Assembly: GCF_002964845.1 (NCBI RefSeq)
Contig: NZ_PRDA01000042.1
Location: 1-44,009 of the forward strand
DNA length: 44,009 nucleotides
Source: Thermus tenuipuniceus
Lineage (GTDB): Bacteria; Deinococcota; Deinococci; Deinococcales; Thermaceae
Reading direction: 5' to 3'
This document shows, piece after piece, positions 1 through 10,235 of this stretch; within the stretch, counting starts at the first letter, position 1, and every line of letters starts with the position of its first letter. A program made the position numbers and the translations under genes. Under the pieces are notes generated by a model that had not been told where the DNA came from, searched no databases, and was given only the letters and a program-made list of their open reading frames with translations.

Positions 1-59
1 TTTCTGGCTAGGATGCAGGAGGGGTCGGTTCCCCAAGGTGTCTCAAATGTGGTGGCCAA
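1..59 (+). repeat. Left copy of 59-bp terminal inverted repeat
   Basis: The first 59 bases are identical to the reverse complement of the last 59 bases (43951-44009). After base 59 the copies differ at 4 of the next 15 positions and then diverge. Its inner end lies 10 bp before the -35 box of the tRNA promoter. The simplest reading is that the contig ends inside two oppositely oriented copies of a repeated element, such as an insertion-sequence end. No transposase coding is visible, so the family cannot be named. Confidence 0.85.
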
Positions 60-69
60 TTACACCTTC

Positions 70-99
70 TTGACGCTTCCCAGGGCCTCCTGCTATAGT
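70..99 (+). promoter_or_regulatory. Promoter of tRNA-Asn
   Basis: A -35 box TTGACG (70-75) and a -10 box TATAGT (94-99) are separated by 18 bp. The expected start of transcription is near 106, about 9 nt before the mature tRNA. The -35 box sits just inside the left terminal repeat. Confidence 0.75.
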
Positions 100-114
100 G
101 CCTAGTGCGGTCGG

Positions 115-190
115 TCCGCGGTAGCTCAGCAGGTAGAGCGGCCGGCTGTTAACCGGTTGGTCGCAGGTTCGAGTCCTGCCCGCGGAGCCA
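115..190 (+). tRNA. tRNA-Asn (anticodon GTT)
   Basis: A 76-nt cloverleaf. The acceptor stem TCCGCGG (115-121) pairs with CCGCGGA (180-186). The D stem is GCTC/GAGC, and a five-pair anticodon stem (one G-U pair) closes a loop with anticodon GTT at 148-150, reading Asn codons AAC/AAT. The T loop carries GTTCGAGTC. The discriminator base is G187 and CCA (188-190) is encoded. It is transcribed alone between its own promoter and terminator. Confidence 0.97.
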
Positions 191-193
191 TAT

Positions 194-224
194 GGGGGCC
201 TTAGGGCCCCCTGGGTCTTTTTTT
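194..224 (+). terminator. Rho-independent terminator after tRNA-Asn
   Basis: GGGGGCC (194-200) and GGCCCCC (205-211) form a 7-bp stem with a TTAG loop. A run of seven T follows (218-224). It separates the tRNA from the rpsF operon. Confidence 0.85.
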
Positions 225-246
225 AGGGGAGGCGAAAGGGTATAAT
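218..246 (+). promoter_or_regulatory. Promoter of the rpsF-ssb-rpsR-rplI operon
   Basis: A consensus -10 box TATAAT lies at 241-246. The position of a -35 box with 17-bp spacing falls in the T tract at 218-223 and is a poor match. Transcription should start near 253, giving a leader of about 35 nt with a strong ribosome site (AAAGGAGGT, 275-283) before the ATG at 288. Confidence 0.65.
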
Positions 247-287
247 CTTAACTCGTGCGGCCTGCCCGGCCCGGAAAGGAGGTGTGG

Positions 288-593
288 ATGCGCAAGTACG
301 AGGTGAACATCATCCTGAGCCCCAACCTGGACCAGACCCAGCTTGCCCTGGAGAAGGAGATCATCGGGAAGGCCCTCGAGGCCCATGGGGCCCGGGTGGA
401 AAAGGTGGAGGAATGGGGCCTTCGCCGCCTGGCCTACCCCATCGCCAAGGACACCCAGGGCTACTTCCTCTTGTACCAGGTGGAGATGCCCGAAGACCGG
501 GTGAACAACCTGGCCCGGGAGCTTCGCCTGCGCGATAACGTGCGCCGGGTCATGGTGGTGAAAACCCAGGAGCCCCTCCTCACCAAGGCGTAG
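288..593 (+). CDS. rpsF: 30S ribosomal protein S6
   Basis: A protein of 101 residues, the length of T. thermophilus S6. S6 binds the central domain of 16S rRNA in the small-subunit platform as a pair with S18, which is encoded two genes downstream. The sequence starts MRKYEVNIILSPNLDQ and keeps the family pattern through the RRLAYPIAK and DNVRRVMVV stretches. The ATG at 288 is chosen over an in-frame ATG at 255 because AAAGGAGGT lies 4 nt before it and the extra 11 residues match nothing in S6. It is first in the operon with ssb, rpsR and rplI, an arrangement common in bacteria. Confidence 0.97.
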   Translation: MRKYEVNIILSPNLDQTQLALEKEIIGKALEAHGARVEKVEEWGLRRLAYPIAKDTQGYFLLYQVEMPEDRVNNLARELRLRDNVRRVMVVKTQEPLLTKA

Positions 594-602
594 ACTGTTC
601 CC

Positions 603-1415
603 ATGGCAAGAGGCCTGAACCGCGTTTTCCTTATCGGTACCCTTACCGCCCGTCCGGACATGCGCTACACCCCGGGGGGTATGGCCATTCTGGACCTGAA
701 CCTGGCGGGCCAGGATGCCCTCCTGGATGCCTCCGGCCAGGAACGGGAGGTGCCCTGGTACCACCGGGTGCGCCTTTTGGGCCGGCAGGCGGAGATGTGG
801 GGAGACATCCTGGAAAGGGGGCAGCTGGTCTTTGTGGAGGGCCGGCTAGAGTACCGGCAGTGGGAGCGGGAAGGGGAGAAGCGGAGCGAGGTCCAGATCC
901 GGGCGGACTTCATTGACCCCCTGGAGGGGAGGGGCCGCGAGACCCTCGAGGACGCCCGGGGCCAGCCCAGGCTCCGCCACGCCCTAAACCAGGTGATCCT
1001 CATGGGCAACCTCACCCGCGATCCCGATCTGCGTTACACCCCCCAGGGGACGGCGGTGGCCAGGCTGGGCTTGGCGGTGAACGAGCGCCGCCCGGGCCAG
1101 GGGCCGGACGGGGAGAGGACCCACTTCATAGAGGTTCAGGCCTGGCGCGACCTGGCCGAGTGGGCCTCCGAGCTCAAGCGGGGCGAGGGGCTTTTGGTGA
1201 TCGGCCGTTTGGTGAACGACTCCTGGACGAGCTCTACCGGGGAGAGGCGCTTCCAGACCCGTGTGGAAGCCCTCAGGTTGGAGCGACCCACCCGTGGGCC
1301 TGAAAGGACCGGCGGAAGCAGGCCCCAAGAGCCAGGGCGCTCTGTCCAGACGGGTGGGGTGGACATCGACGAAGGACTGGAAGACTTCCCGCCGGAGGAG
1401 GATTTGCCGTTTTGA
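603..1415 (+). CDS. ssb: Single-stranded DNA-binding protein with two OB folds
   Basis: A protein of 270 residues that coats single-stranded DNA in replication, repair and recombination. It contains two consecutive OB-fold domains: one begins [20 protein letters not shown] near residue 5 and the second begins [20 protein letters not shown] near residue 128. This duplicated form is typical of Thermus and Deinococcus and acts as a dimer rather than the usual tetramer. A linker rich in Arg, Gly and Pro leads to an acidic tip ending DLPF, the docking tail for partner proteins. The stop codon overlaps the TTG start of rpsR, so the two are probably translationally coupled. Confidence 0.97.
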   Translation: MARGLNRVFLIGTLTARPDMRYTPGGMAILDLNLAGQDALLDASGQEREVPWYHRVRLLGRQAEMWGDILERGQLVFVEGRLEYRQWEREGEKRSEVQIRADFIDPLEGRGRETLEDARGQPRLRHALNQVILMGNLTRDPDLRYTPQGTAVARLGLAVNERRPGQGPDGERTHFIEVQAWRDLAEWASELKRGEGLLVIGRLVNDSWTSSTGERRFQTRVEALRLERPTRGPERTGGSRPQEPGRSVQTGGVDIDEGLEDFPPEEDLPF

Positions 1416-1687
1416 GCACGAAGAACGCTAAACCCAAGAAGGCGGTAAAAGAGGCGCAGAAGCGCCCTTCCAGGAAGGCCAAGGTCAAGGCCAGCCTGGG
1501 GGAGTTTGACCTTAAGGATTACCGCAACGTGGAGGTGCTGAAGCGGTTCCTGTCGGAGACGGGGAAGATCCTTCCCCGCCGCCGCACGGGGCTTTCCGCC
1601 AAGGAGCAGCGCATTCTGGCCCGCACCATCAAGCGGGCGAGGATTCTTGGGCTTCTTCCCTTCACGGAGAAGCTGGTGCGCAAATAG
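1412..1687 (+). CDS. rpsR: 30S ribosomal protein S18
   Basis: A protein of 91 residues that pairs with S6 on the platform of the small subunit. The conserved core [20 protein letters not shown] and the [12 protein letters not shown] stretch identify it. The start is a TTG at 1412 that shares bases with the ssb stop codon (TTGA), and no ATG is available upstream of the conserved region. Three residues (AVK) seem to be added in the Lys-rich N-terminal tail compared with the T. thermophilus protein as I remember it. Coupling to ssb through the overlap would keep output linked. Confidence 0.96.
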   Translation: MSTKNAKPKKAVKEAQKRPSRKAKVKASLGEFDLKDYRNVEVLKRFLSETGKILPRRRTGLSAKEQRILARTIKRARILGLLPFTEKLVRK

Positions 1688-1696
1688 GGGGTGGAC

Positions 1697-2140
1697 ATGA
1701 AGGTCATCCTGCTGGAACCCCTGGAGAACCTGGGCGATGTGGGCCAGGTGGTGAACGTGAAGCCCGGCTACGCCAGGAACTACCTCCTGCCCCGGGGCCT
1801 GGCGGTCTTGGCCACGGAGAGCAACCTGAAGGCCCTCGAGGCCAGGATCCGTGCCCAGGCCAAGCGCCTGGCGGAGAGGAAGGCGGAGGCGGAGAGGCTT
1901 AAGGAGATTCTGGAGAACCTCACCCTTACCATTCCGGTGCGGGCGGGGGAGACCAAGATCTACGGCTCCGTGACCGCCAAGGACGTCGCTGAGGCCCTTT
2001 CGCGTCAGCACGGCATCACCATCGATCCCAAGCGCCTGGTGCTGGAAAAGCCCATCAAGGAGCTGGGGGAGTACGTCCTCACCTACAAGCCCCACCCCGA
2101 GGTGCCCATCGCCTTGAAGGTGAGCGTGGTGGCCCAGTAG
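1697..2140 (+). CDS. rplI: 50S ribosomal protein L9
   Basis: A protein of 147 residues. L9 binds domain V of 23S rRNA near the base of the L1 stalk and extends from the ribosome on a long helix. The N-terminal domain (MKVILLEPLENLGDVGQVV), the charged connecting helix (about residues 40-75) and the C-terminal domain are all present. An in-frame GTG exists two codons upstream at 1691, but the ATG at 1697 matches the family N-terminus and has GGGGGTGG just before it. It is the last gene of the operon and is followed by a strong hairpin. Confidence 0.96.
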   Translation: MKVILLEPLENLGDVGQVVNVKPGYARNYLLPRGLAVLATESNLKALEARIRAQAKRLAERKAEAERLKEILENLTLTIPVRAGETKIYGSVTAKDVAEALSRQHGITIDPKRLVLEKPIKELGEYVLTYKPHPEVPIALKVSVVAQ

Positions 2141-2165
2141 GGGCCATGGGCCCGGCAGGCTGCGG

Positions 2166-2191
2166 GGACCCCTGGCATCCCAGGGGTCCTT
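2166..2191 (+). terminator. Hairpin terminator after rplI
   Basis: GGACCCCTGG (2166-2175) and CCAGGGGTCC (2180-2189) make a perfect 10-bp stem with a CATC loop. Only two T follow directly, so it is a terminator with a weak U tract. Its 3' flank runs straight into the -10 box of the next gene. Confidence 0.7.
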
Positions 2192-2196
2192 AAGCT
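2191..2196 (+). promoter_or_regulatory. -10 box for the SDR gene (leaderless type)
   Basis: TAAGCT lies 6 nt before the ATG at 2203 and there is no Shine-Dalgarno sequence. This spacing recurs at many starts in this window and implies a leaderless transcript. Confidence 0.45.
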
Positions 2197-2202
2197 TTAC
2201 CT

Positions 2203-4950
<2,748 letters not shown>

Positions 4951-4967
4951 AGGGCCTTTCCACCTGG

Positions 4968-4973
4968 TAGGCT
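4968..4973 (+). promoter_or_regulatory. -10 box for the DUF3054 gene (leaderless type)
   Basis: TAGGCT is followed by 6 nt and the ATG at 4980, with no ribosome site in between. Confidence 0.45.
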
Positions 4974-4979
4974 AGAGCC

Positions 4980-5351
4980 ATGACCGGAGGCCGCACCGCT
5001 GGCATGCCGCTTTTTCTTCTAGACCTCTTGGCTCTTCTCCTCTTTGCCGGAACCGGGCTTCTTTCCCATGGGCTTCCCATCACCCTGGGGGGCCTGGCCC
5101 GGAACGTGCTCCCCGTGCTTTTCGTCTGGCTCCTCCTTGCCCCCTTCCTCGGCACCTACCGCAGGCCCACCTGGGCTAACCTCCTCCTCACCTGGGCCAT
5201 TGCCTTCCCCGCGGGGCTTTGGCTTAGGCAGATGGTCCTGGGCGGGGGCTTTGGGGTGGGGTTTTTCGTCTTCCTGGGCGTGGCCATGGCCTTTGGCCTT
5301 CTCTTCCTCCTCCTTTTCCGGGGCCTCGCCAAGCTTGTAAAGGTCTGGTAA
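4980..5351 (+). CDS. DUF3054 family small membrane protein
   Basis: A protein of 123 residues with four predicted membrane helices (about residues 8-28, 36-58, 65-85 and 90-112) and short charged loops. The length, the FLLDLLALLLFAG start and the central GTYRRPTW turn fit the DUF3054 family of bacterial membrane proteins. No function is known. It lies 10 nt before the dehydrogenase gene and may be co-transcribed with it. The start at 4980 is supported by the -10 box 6 nt upstream; a second ATG at 5004 is possible. Confidence 0.75.
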   Translation: MTGGRTAGMPLFLLDLLALLLFAGTGLLSHGLPITLGGLARNVLPVLFVWLLLAPFLGTYRRPTWANLLLTWAIAFPAGLWLRQMVLGGGFGVGFFVFLGVAMAFGLLFLLLFRGLAKLVKVW

Positions 5352-5360
5352 AAAGGGGGC

Positions 5361-6230
5361 ATGGAGAAGCTGGCCTTCCTCGGTCTTGGGGCCGTGGGCT
5401 ACCCCATGGCCGGCCATCTGGCCAAGAGGTTTCCCACCCTGGTCTGGAACCGCACCTTCGCCAAGGCCTTAAAGCACCAGGAGGAGTTCGGCTCCCAAGC
5501 GGTCCCCCTGGAAGGGGTGGCGGAGGCCCAGGTGATCTTCACCTGCCTGCCCACCACCAAGGAGGTAAGCCAGGTGGCGGAGGCCCTCCTGCCCCACCTC
5601 CGGCCCGGCACCTACTGGGTGGACGCCACCAGCGGGGAACCCGAGGGAAGCCGCAAACTGGCGGAACGCCTTTTGGAAAAGGGCGTGGTTTACCTGGACG
5701 CCCCGGTATCCGGTGGGACCATGGGGGCGGAAAGGGGCACCCTCACGGTGATGATGGGGGGGCCCGAGGAGGCAGTGGAGAGGGTGAAGCCCTACCTGGC
5801 CTACGCCAAGAAGGTGGTCCACGTGGGGCCCGTGGGGGCGGGGCATGCGGTGAAGGCCATCAACAACGCCCTTTTGGCGGTGAACCTCTGGGCGGCGGGG
5901 GAAGGACTCCTCGCCTTGGTGCGGCAGGGGGTTTCCGCGGAGAAGGCCCTCGAGGTCATCAACGCCTCCAGCGGCCGCTCCAACGCCACGGAGAACCTGA
6001 TTCCCCAAAGGGTTGTCACCCGGGCCTTCCCCAAGACCTTCGCCCTGGGCCTGTTGGTGAAGGACCTGGGGATCGCCATGGGGGTTTTGGATGGGGAAAA
6101 GGCCCCAAGCCCCCTACTTCGCCTCACCCGGGAGGTGTACGAGATGGCGGGGAGGGAGCTGGGCCCGGAGGCCGACCACGTGGAGGCCTTGAAGCTTTTG
6201 GAGCGCTGGGGCGGGGCGGAGATCCGCTAA
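5361..6230 (+). CDS. 3-hydroxyisobutyrate dehydrogenase-like beta-hydroxyacid dehydrogenase
   Basis: A protein of 289 residues from the beta-hydroxyacid dehydrogenase family, which oxidises 3-hydroxy acids with NAD(P)+. The Rossmann motif [13 protein letters not shown] is at residues 8-20, the substrate motif DAPVSGG at 113-119 and the catalytic Lys in GHAVKAINN is Lys165. 3-Hydroxyisobutyrate is an intermediate of valine breakdown. The nearby branched-chain amino acid exporter genes and the branched-chain 2-oxoacid dehydrogenase operon make that substrate plausible. Tartronate semialdehyde or succinic semialdehyde reduction are alternatives in the same family. Confidence 0.88.
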   Translation: MEKLAFLGLGAVGYPMAGHLAKRFPTLVWNRTFAKALKHQEEFGSQAVPLEGVAEAQVIFTCLPTTKEVSQVAEALLPHLRPGTYWVDATSGEPEGSRKLAERLLEKGVVYLDAPVSGGTMGAERGTLTVMMGGPEEAVERVKPYLAYAKKVVHVGPVGAGHAVKAINNALLAVNLWAAGEGLLALVRQGVSAEKALEVINASSGRSNATENLIPQRVVTRAFPKTFALGLLVKDLGIAMGVLDGEKAPSPLLRLTREVYEMAGRELGPEADHVEALKLLERWGGAEIR

Positions 6231-6232
6231 GA

Positions 6233-6674
6233 ATGAGGGAAGGCCTGCGGGCTGCCTGGCCTATTCCACGGCCCGGCCCTGAGGCCCTACCTGAAAGGAG
6301 GCCCTCCGGAAGCCTTTTTCCTCACCGACGAGCTCTTCGCCCTGGCCTTAAGGACGCTTCCTGGCCTTTCCCCGGAAAAGAGGCGGGGCTACTTCCTGGG
6401 CTTGGGTTTGGGAGCGTGCCTTTCCTGGAACCTGGGCACCGCCTTGGGGGCTAAGGGGCTTCTGGCCTGGCCCCGCCTGGGGGAGGCCCTTGCCTTTGCC
6501 CTTCCCGCCCTTTTTCTCCTCCTGGCCCTGCCCCATCTGCGGAACCCGGTGGCCCTTTTGGCGGGCGGAGTGGCCCTGGGGTTTCACCTCCTGGGCCAGA
6601 CGGCCTGAGGTCTATTCCTGGCAGGGGTGGTGGGGCTTCTTTGGAAGGAACCCTGGAAAGGGCGAAAGGCATGA
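6233..6674 (+). pseudogene. azlC: Broken azlC (branched-chain amino acid exporter large subunit)
   Basis: Remains of an AzlC-family membrane protein in three pieces. An ATG at 6233 opens a normal AzlC N-terminus (MREGLRAAWPI), but after about 11 codons homology jumps to another frame, which continues LFHGPALRPYL and then carries the family motif LTDELFALAL. Roughly 75-80 residues covering the first membrane helices are therefore missing. A TGA at 6606-6608 then interrupts the frame, and the following codons still read like an AzlC tail (GLFLAGVVGLL) before the TGA that overlaps the azlD ATG at 6671. The intact gene would be about 225 codons. Two separate lesions argue against a single sequencing error. 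Confidence 0.7.
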
Positions 6675-6949
6675 CCCTGGTCCTTCTCCTTCTGGATTTG
6701 GGCACCCTTCTCCTCCGCTTCCTGCCCTGGCGGAGGGCAAAAAGCCTGAAGGCGGGCCAGGCAGGGCCCGCCTTGGTGGTGGCCCTTTTCCTGGTCTCCG
6801 CCTTTAGCCCGCCTCCTTCTTCCGAGTGGGTCCGGGCGGCCTTGGCCCTTCTTTGCACCTATCTGGGGCTTAGGCTCACCGGGAACCTAGGTGTGGCCGT
6901 CTTCCTGGGGGCAGGGCTTTACGGGCTCCTCGGGGCCCTGGGCTTTTAA
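6671..6949 (+). CDS. azlD: AzlD family protein, branched-chain amino acid exporter small subunit
   Basis: A protein of 92 residues with three hydrophobic helices (about residues 2-15, 33-50 and 57-90). AzlD works with AzlC to export branched-chain amino acids and analogues. Here it looks complete or nearly so (families run to about 100 residues), and its ATG overlaps the ancestral azlC stop as ATGA. An in-frame TTG at 6641 would add 10 residues but lies inside the old azlC tail. With azlC broken the pair is probably not functional unless another AzlC exists elsewhere. Confidence 0.65.
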   Translation: MTLVLLLLDLGTLLLRFLPWRRAKSLKAGQAGPALVVALFLVSAFSPPPSSEWVRAALALLCTYLGLRLTGNLGVAVFLGAGLYGLLGALGF

Positions 6950-6952
6950 GGG

Positions 6953-6978
6953 CCCGGTGGGGCAGAAGCCCCACCGGG
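6953..6978. terminator. Stem-loop between convergent azlD and E3 gene
   Basis: CCCGGTGGGGC (6953-6963) and GCCCCACCGGG (6968-6978) form a perfect 11-bp stem with an AGAA loop. There is no T tract on either side, but its place between two converging units suggests a bidirectional transcription stop. Confidence 0.6.
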
Positions 6979-7001
6979 GACTCCCAAAGAACCTGGTTGG
7001 G

Positions 7002-8387
7002 TCAACGGTTCAGGATGTGGATAGCCTGCTTGTGGAGGGCTTCTGCCGCCTCCATGAGGCCCTCGGAGAGGGTGGGATGGGGGTGGATGGTGAGGCCCAG
7101 GTCGGAGACCGTGGCCCCCATCTCCAGGGCCAAGGTGGCCTCGGCGATGAGCTCCCCCGCCTGAGGACCCACCACGAAGACCCCGAGAAGGAGGTCGGTT
7201 TCCGCATCCCCCACCACCTTCACCAGGCCCTCCGCCCCACCCAGGGTAAGGGCCCGGCCGCTGGCGGAAAAGGGAAACTTCCCCACCTTGACCTTATACC
7301 CCGCCTTCTCCGCCTCCTCCTCCGTGAGCCCCACCCCGGCCCATTCGGGGCCGGTGTAGACCACGCTGGGCACCTGGAAGTCGAAGAGGGCGTTTTTGCC
7401 GGCGGCGTTCTCGGCGGCCACCAGGCCCTCCTTCATGGCCTTGTGGGCGAGAAGGGGCGGTCTGGCCACGTCCCCGATGGCGTAGACCCCGGGGGCCGAG
7501 GTTTCCATGCGGGCATTCACCTGGATGAAGCCCCGTTCGTCCACCTTCACCCCGGCCTTCTCCAGGCCGAGCCCTTCCGTGCGGGGCCTGCGGCCCACGG
7601 CCACCAGGACCTTGTCCACTACGATCTCCTCTTGGTTTCCTCCCTGGGCGGCCTCGAGGAGCACGTGGAGGCCATCCTTTTTCTTCTCGTAACCCACCGC
7701 CTTGGTGCCCGTGCGTACCTTAAGGCCTTCCTTCTCCAGAGCCCTGCGCAGGAGGGCAGCGGTTTCCCTATCCCCTGCGGGGAGGATCTCCGGCATGTAT
7801 TCGATCAGGGTCACTTCCGAGCCCAGGCGGTGGTAGATCTGGCCAAGTTCCAACCCCACCGCCCCGCCCCCGATCACCAAAAGGCGCTTGGGGATGCCCT
7901 CTTCCACCCTTAGGGCCCGGGTGGAGTCCCAGACATCCTCCCCAAAGGGAAAGCCCTTTAGGGGTTGAGGCTCGCTTCCCGTGGCGAGGATGAGAGCTTT
8001 GGCCCCATAGGTTTCCCCGTTTACCTCGATCTCCTTGGGCCCCTTGAAGCGGGCGAAGCCCCGCAAAAGCTCCACCTTATTGCCCTTGAGAAGCCCGGCT
8101 ACCCCCCCGGTGAGCTTTTTCACCACGCCATCCCGCCAGGAGCCAAGCTGATTGAGGTCCAGCTCGGGCTTGGCCTTAAGGCCAAAGCCCTCGGCCTCCT
8201 TGAGGTGGCGTACGGTTTCCGCGGCGTGCAAAAGCGCCTTGGTGGGAATGCAGCCCACGTTCAGGCACACGCCCCCCACCTCGGCGGCCTCCACCGCCAG
8301 AACCTTAAGCCCGAGCTGCGCTCCCCGGATGGCGGCGTGGTAGCCGCCGGGTCCGGTGCCGATCACGATGAGGTCGTAGGTCTTCAT
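7002..8387 (-). CDS. Dihydrolipoyl dehydrogenase (E3) of the branched-chain complex
   Basis: A protein of 461 residues. E3 reoxidises dihydrolipoyl groups on E2 and passes electrons through FAD and a disulfide to NAD+. The FAD motif [10 protein letters not shown] is at residues 10-19, the redox disulfide CLNVGC gives Cys41 and Cys46, the NAD-binding [10 protein letters not shown] lies mid-protein and the C-terminal His-Glu pair is in IHPHPTLSE. It is the last gene of the branched-chain 2-oxoacid dehydrogenase operon, 10 nt after E2. A second E3 for the 2-oxoglutarate complex is at 39051-40424, so each complex has its own. Confidence 0.95.
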   Translation of the reverse strand: MKTYDLIVIGTGPGGYHAAIRGAQLGLKVLAVEAAEVGGVCLNVGCIPTKALLHAAETVRHLKEAEGFGLKAKPELDLNQLGSWRDGVVKKLTGGVAGLLKGNKVELLRGFARFKGPKEIEVNGETYGAKALILATGSEPQPLKGFPFGEDVWDSTRALRVEEGIPKRLLVIGGGAVGLELGQIYHRLGSEVTLIEYMPEILPAGDRETAALLRRALEKEGLKVRTGTKAVGYEKKKDGLHVLLEAAQGGNQEEIVVDKVLVAVGRRPRTEGLGLEKAGVKVDERGFIQVNARMETSAPGVYAIGDVARPPLLAHKAMKEGLVAAENAAGKNALFDFQVPSVVYTGPEWAGVGLTEEEAEKAGYKVKVGKFPFSASGRALTLGGAEGLVKVVGDAETDLLLGVFVVGPQAGELIAEATLALEMGATVSDLGLTIHPHPTLSEGLMEAAEALHKQAIHILNR

Positions 8388-8397
8388 GGGGTCTATC

Positions 8398-9780
8398 CTA
8401 CATTTCCAGAAGGAGCAGGTCGGGGTTTTCCAGGAGCCGGATCACCTCCCGGGTGAAGGAGGCGGCCTCCGCCCCGTCCACCAGGCGGTGGTCAAAGGAA
8501 AGGGAAAGGTACATGATGTCCCGCGCCTGGATGGAGCCATCCGGCATCACCCAGGGCCGCTTCCGGATGGAGTGCACCCCCAGGACGGCGGCCTCGGGAA
8601 CGTTGATGATGGGAAAGCTCATCAAAGCCCCCACGGAGCCGATGTTGGTGACGGTGAAGGTAGACCCCGTGACCTCCTCGGGAGAGAGCTTTCCTTCCCG
8701 GGCCTTGGTGGAGAGCTCGGCGATCTCCTGGGCTAGCTCCAGGATGTTTTTGCGGTCCACGTCCCGCACCACGGGCACGATGAGCCCCCTTTCCGTGGCC
8801 ACCGCCAGGCCCAGGTGGTAGTAGCGTTTGTAGACGATCTCCTGCCTTTCCTCGTCCAGGCTGGTGTTCAGCATGGGGAACTTCTTCAAAGCCCGCACCA
8901 CCGCCTTGAAGATGAAGGGGAGGTAGGTGAGCTTCACCCCCTGGCGTTCGGCCTCGGGCTTCAGGCGCTCCCTCAGGGCCACCAGCTCCGTGAGGTCGGC
9001 CTCGTCCACGTTTAGGGTGCGCACGGTGAAGAGGTGGCTCTGCCAAAGCCCCTGGGCGATGGTGCGGCGGATGCCCCTTAGGGGGATGCGCTCCTCCAGG
9101 TGCTCGTAGCCCTTGGGGGGGGTGTAGCGGGGTGGGGGCGGGAAGCCCGCGGGCAGGGGTGCTGGGGCCTCCTTGGGGCTTGGGGGTGGGGGTGCGGCCT
9201 GGGCCTTAAGCTGTTCGGCATAGGCCCGCACGTCCTCCACCCGGATGCGGCCCATGGGGCCGGAGCCGGGGATGGCCTCGAGGGGAATCCCCAGTTCCCG
9301 GGCCAGCTTCCGGGCGGCGGGGACCGCCAGCACCCGGCCTTGGGGCCTGGCCTCCTCTTTGACCTGGCTTTCCTGGAGGAAAGGGTTTTTCACGGCCACC
9401 TGGGTGGTGTCCGGTTTGAAGAGGGAGAGATCCTCCTTTTCCTCTTTTGGGGGAAGGCCGGGCTCCACGATGGAGCGCTCCTCCACCGCTTGCACGGGCG
9501 GAGCCTCCTCCTTTACCTCCTTTACCCCAGCCACGGCCTCCCCGGGCTCCGCCAGAAGGGCGATGGGGGCGTGGACCTTGACCACCTCCCCTTCCTTGGC
9601 CAGTTTTTTCAAAAGCACCCCCTCGTAGGGGGAGGGTAGCTCCACCGTGACCTTGTCGGTCATCACCTCCACGAAGGGCTGGTCCTTCTTGAGGTAGTCC
9701 CCTTCCTCCACCAGCCACTTGAGGATCTCGCCTTCCACCACGCTTTCCGCCAGTTCGGGCATGAGGATTTCCTTGGGCAT
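8398..9780 (-). CDS. Branched-chain 2-oxoacid dehydrogenase E2 (dihydrolipoyl acyltransferase)
   Basis: A protein of 460 residues that forms the core of the complex and transfers acyl groups from its lipoyl arm to CoA. The N-terminal lipoyl domain has the modified Lys43 in [12 protein letters not shown] linker rich in Glu, Pro and Ala leads to the E1/E3-binding domain ([18 protein letters not shown], about 145-180). A second Pro/Ala linker leads to the catalytic domain, whose active His lies in [12 protein letters not shown] near the end. Its ribosome site AAGGAGG overlaps the end of hicA. The operon context assigns it to branched-chain substrates. Confidence 0.93.
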   Translation of the reverse strand: MPKEILMPELAESVVEGEILKWLVEEGDYLKKDQPFVEVMTDKVTVELPSPYEGVLLKKLAKEGEVVKVHAPIALLAEPGEAVAGVKEVKEEAPPVQAVEERSIVEPGLPPKEEKEDLSLFKPDTTQVAVKNPFLQESQVKEEARPQGRVLAVPAARKLARELGIPLEAIPGSGPMGRIRVEDVRAYAEQLKAQAAPPPPSPKEAPAPLPAGFPPPPRYTPPKGYEHLEERIPLRGIRRTIAQGLWQSHLFTVRTLNVDEADLTELVALRERLKPEAERQGVKLTYLPFIFKAVVRALKKFPMLNTSLDEERQEIVYKRYYHLGLAVATERGLIVPVVRDVDRKNILELAQEIAELSTKAREGKLSPEEVTGSTFTVTNIGSVGALMSFPIINVPEAAVLGVHSIRKRPWVMPDGSIQARDIMYLSLSFDHRLVDGAEAASFTREVIRLLENPDLLLLEM

Positions 9781-9788
9781 AGGCCTCC

Positions 9789-10034
9789 TTACAGGTCTAA
9801 AAGCTTAAGAAGCTCTTCCCGCGTTAGGTTTCGCGCCTCCGCAATCTCCCATGGGATCCCCGCCAGGGTGGCCAGCTTAAGGGGATGGTGGCGGGGGATG
9901 GTGAGGTGGTGCTCCTGGCCTCCTTCGTTCCAGGTGGGGCGAATGTGGCTTCCCGTCTGCCACACCGCCTGGTAGTCCAGGCGGGACAAGCGCTTTGCCG
10001 GCTCCCCCCCATGGAGATCCCGGAGAAGCTTCAC
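9789..10034 (-). CDS. hicA: HicA-like toxin (putative mRNA interferase)
   Basis: A protein of 81 residues resembling HicA/YcfA, a small double-stranded RNA-binding-fold RNase of type II toxin-antitoxin systems. The signature is the Gly-Ser-His of QTGSHIRPTW (catalytic His near residue 25), followed by HLTIPRHHPLKLATLAGI and a C-terminal helix (LTREELLKLLDL). The GTG start at 10034 overlaps the hicB stop as GTGA; a longer reading to 10106 has an Arg/Pro-rich leader without homology. Gene order is antitoxin first. It sits between E1beta and E2 of a metabolic operon, which is unusual. Toxicity is inferred from the family only. Confidence 0.75.
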   Translation of the reverse strand: MKLLRDLHGGEPAKRLSRLDYQAVWQTGSHIRPTWNEGGQEHHLTIPRHHPLKLATLAGIPWEIAEARNLTREELLKLLDL

Positions 10035-10234
10035 GGGGCCAGAACCTCCTCCCGGACGAAGAGCAAGCGGATGACCCTGGGGGCTTCCCCTTCGGGGAAG
10101 GGGCAACGCACGGCATCCTGCACCATCTCCTTAAGCTCCTCCCAGGTTTTCCCCTGGGTCAAGATGGGTTCCTCGAGGGCCCGGGCCACGTAGCCTCCCT
10201 CCTCCGCTTCCTCCACCATAAGCTCCTTGGGCAT
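10031..10234 (-). CDS. hicB: HicB-like antitoxin
   Basis: A protein of 67 residues with the partial RNase H-like fold of HicB antitoxins. The pattern EEAEEGGYVARALEEPILTQGKTWEELKEMVQDAVR matches the family core, split here as a GGYVARALE strand followed by a GKTWEELKEMV helix. There is no C-terminal DNA-binding domain, so autoregulation through DNA binding seems unlikely. The stop overlaps the hicA start. The ATG is only 1 nt after the E1beta stop in the transcript. As I recall, short proteins of this kind are often mislabelled as 2-oxoisovalerate dehydrogenase in databases, probably because of this operon position. Confidence 0.75.
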   Translation of the reverse strand: MPKELMVEEAEEGGYVARALEEPILTQGKTWEELKEMVQDAVRCPFPEGEAPRVIRLLFVREEVLAP

Positions 10235-10235
10235 A

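Noticed and set aside
6891-7913. 340-codon plus-strand frame over the E3 gene
   Set aside because: It is antisense to a fully conserved dihydrolipoyl dehydrogenase and has no recognisable domain.
10035-10106. Longer start of hicA
   Set aside because: It would run through hicB with a Pro/Arg/Gly-rich leader not found in HicA proteins; GTGA coupling at 10034 is the usual arrangement.
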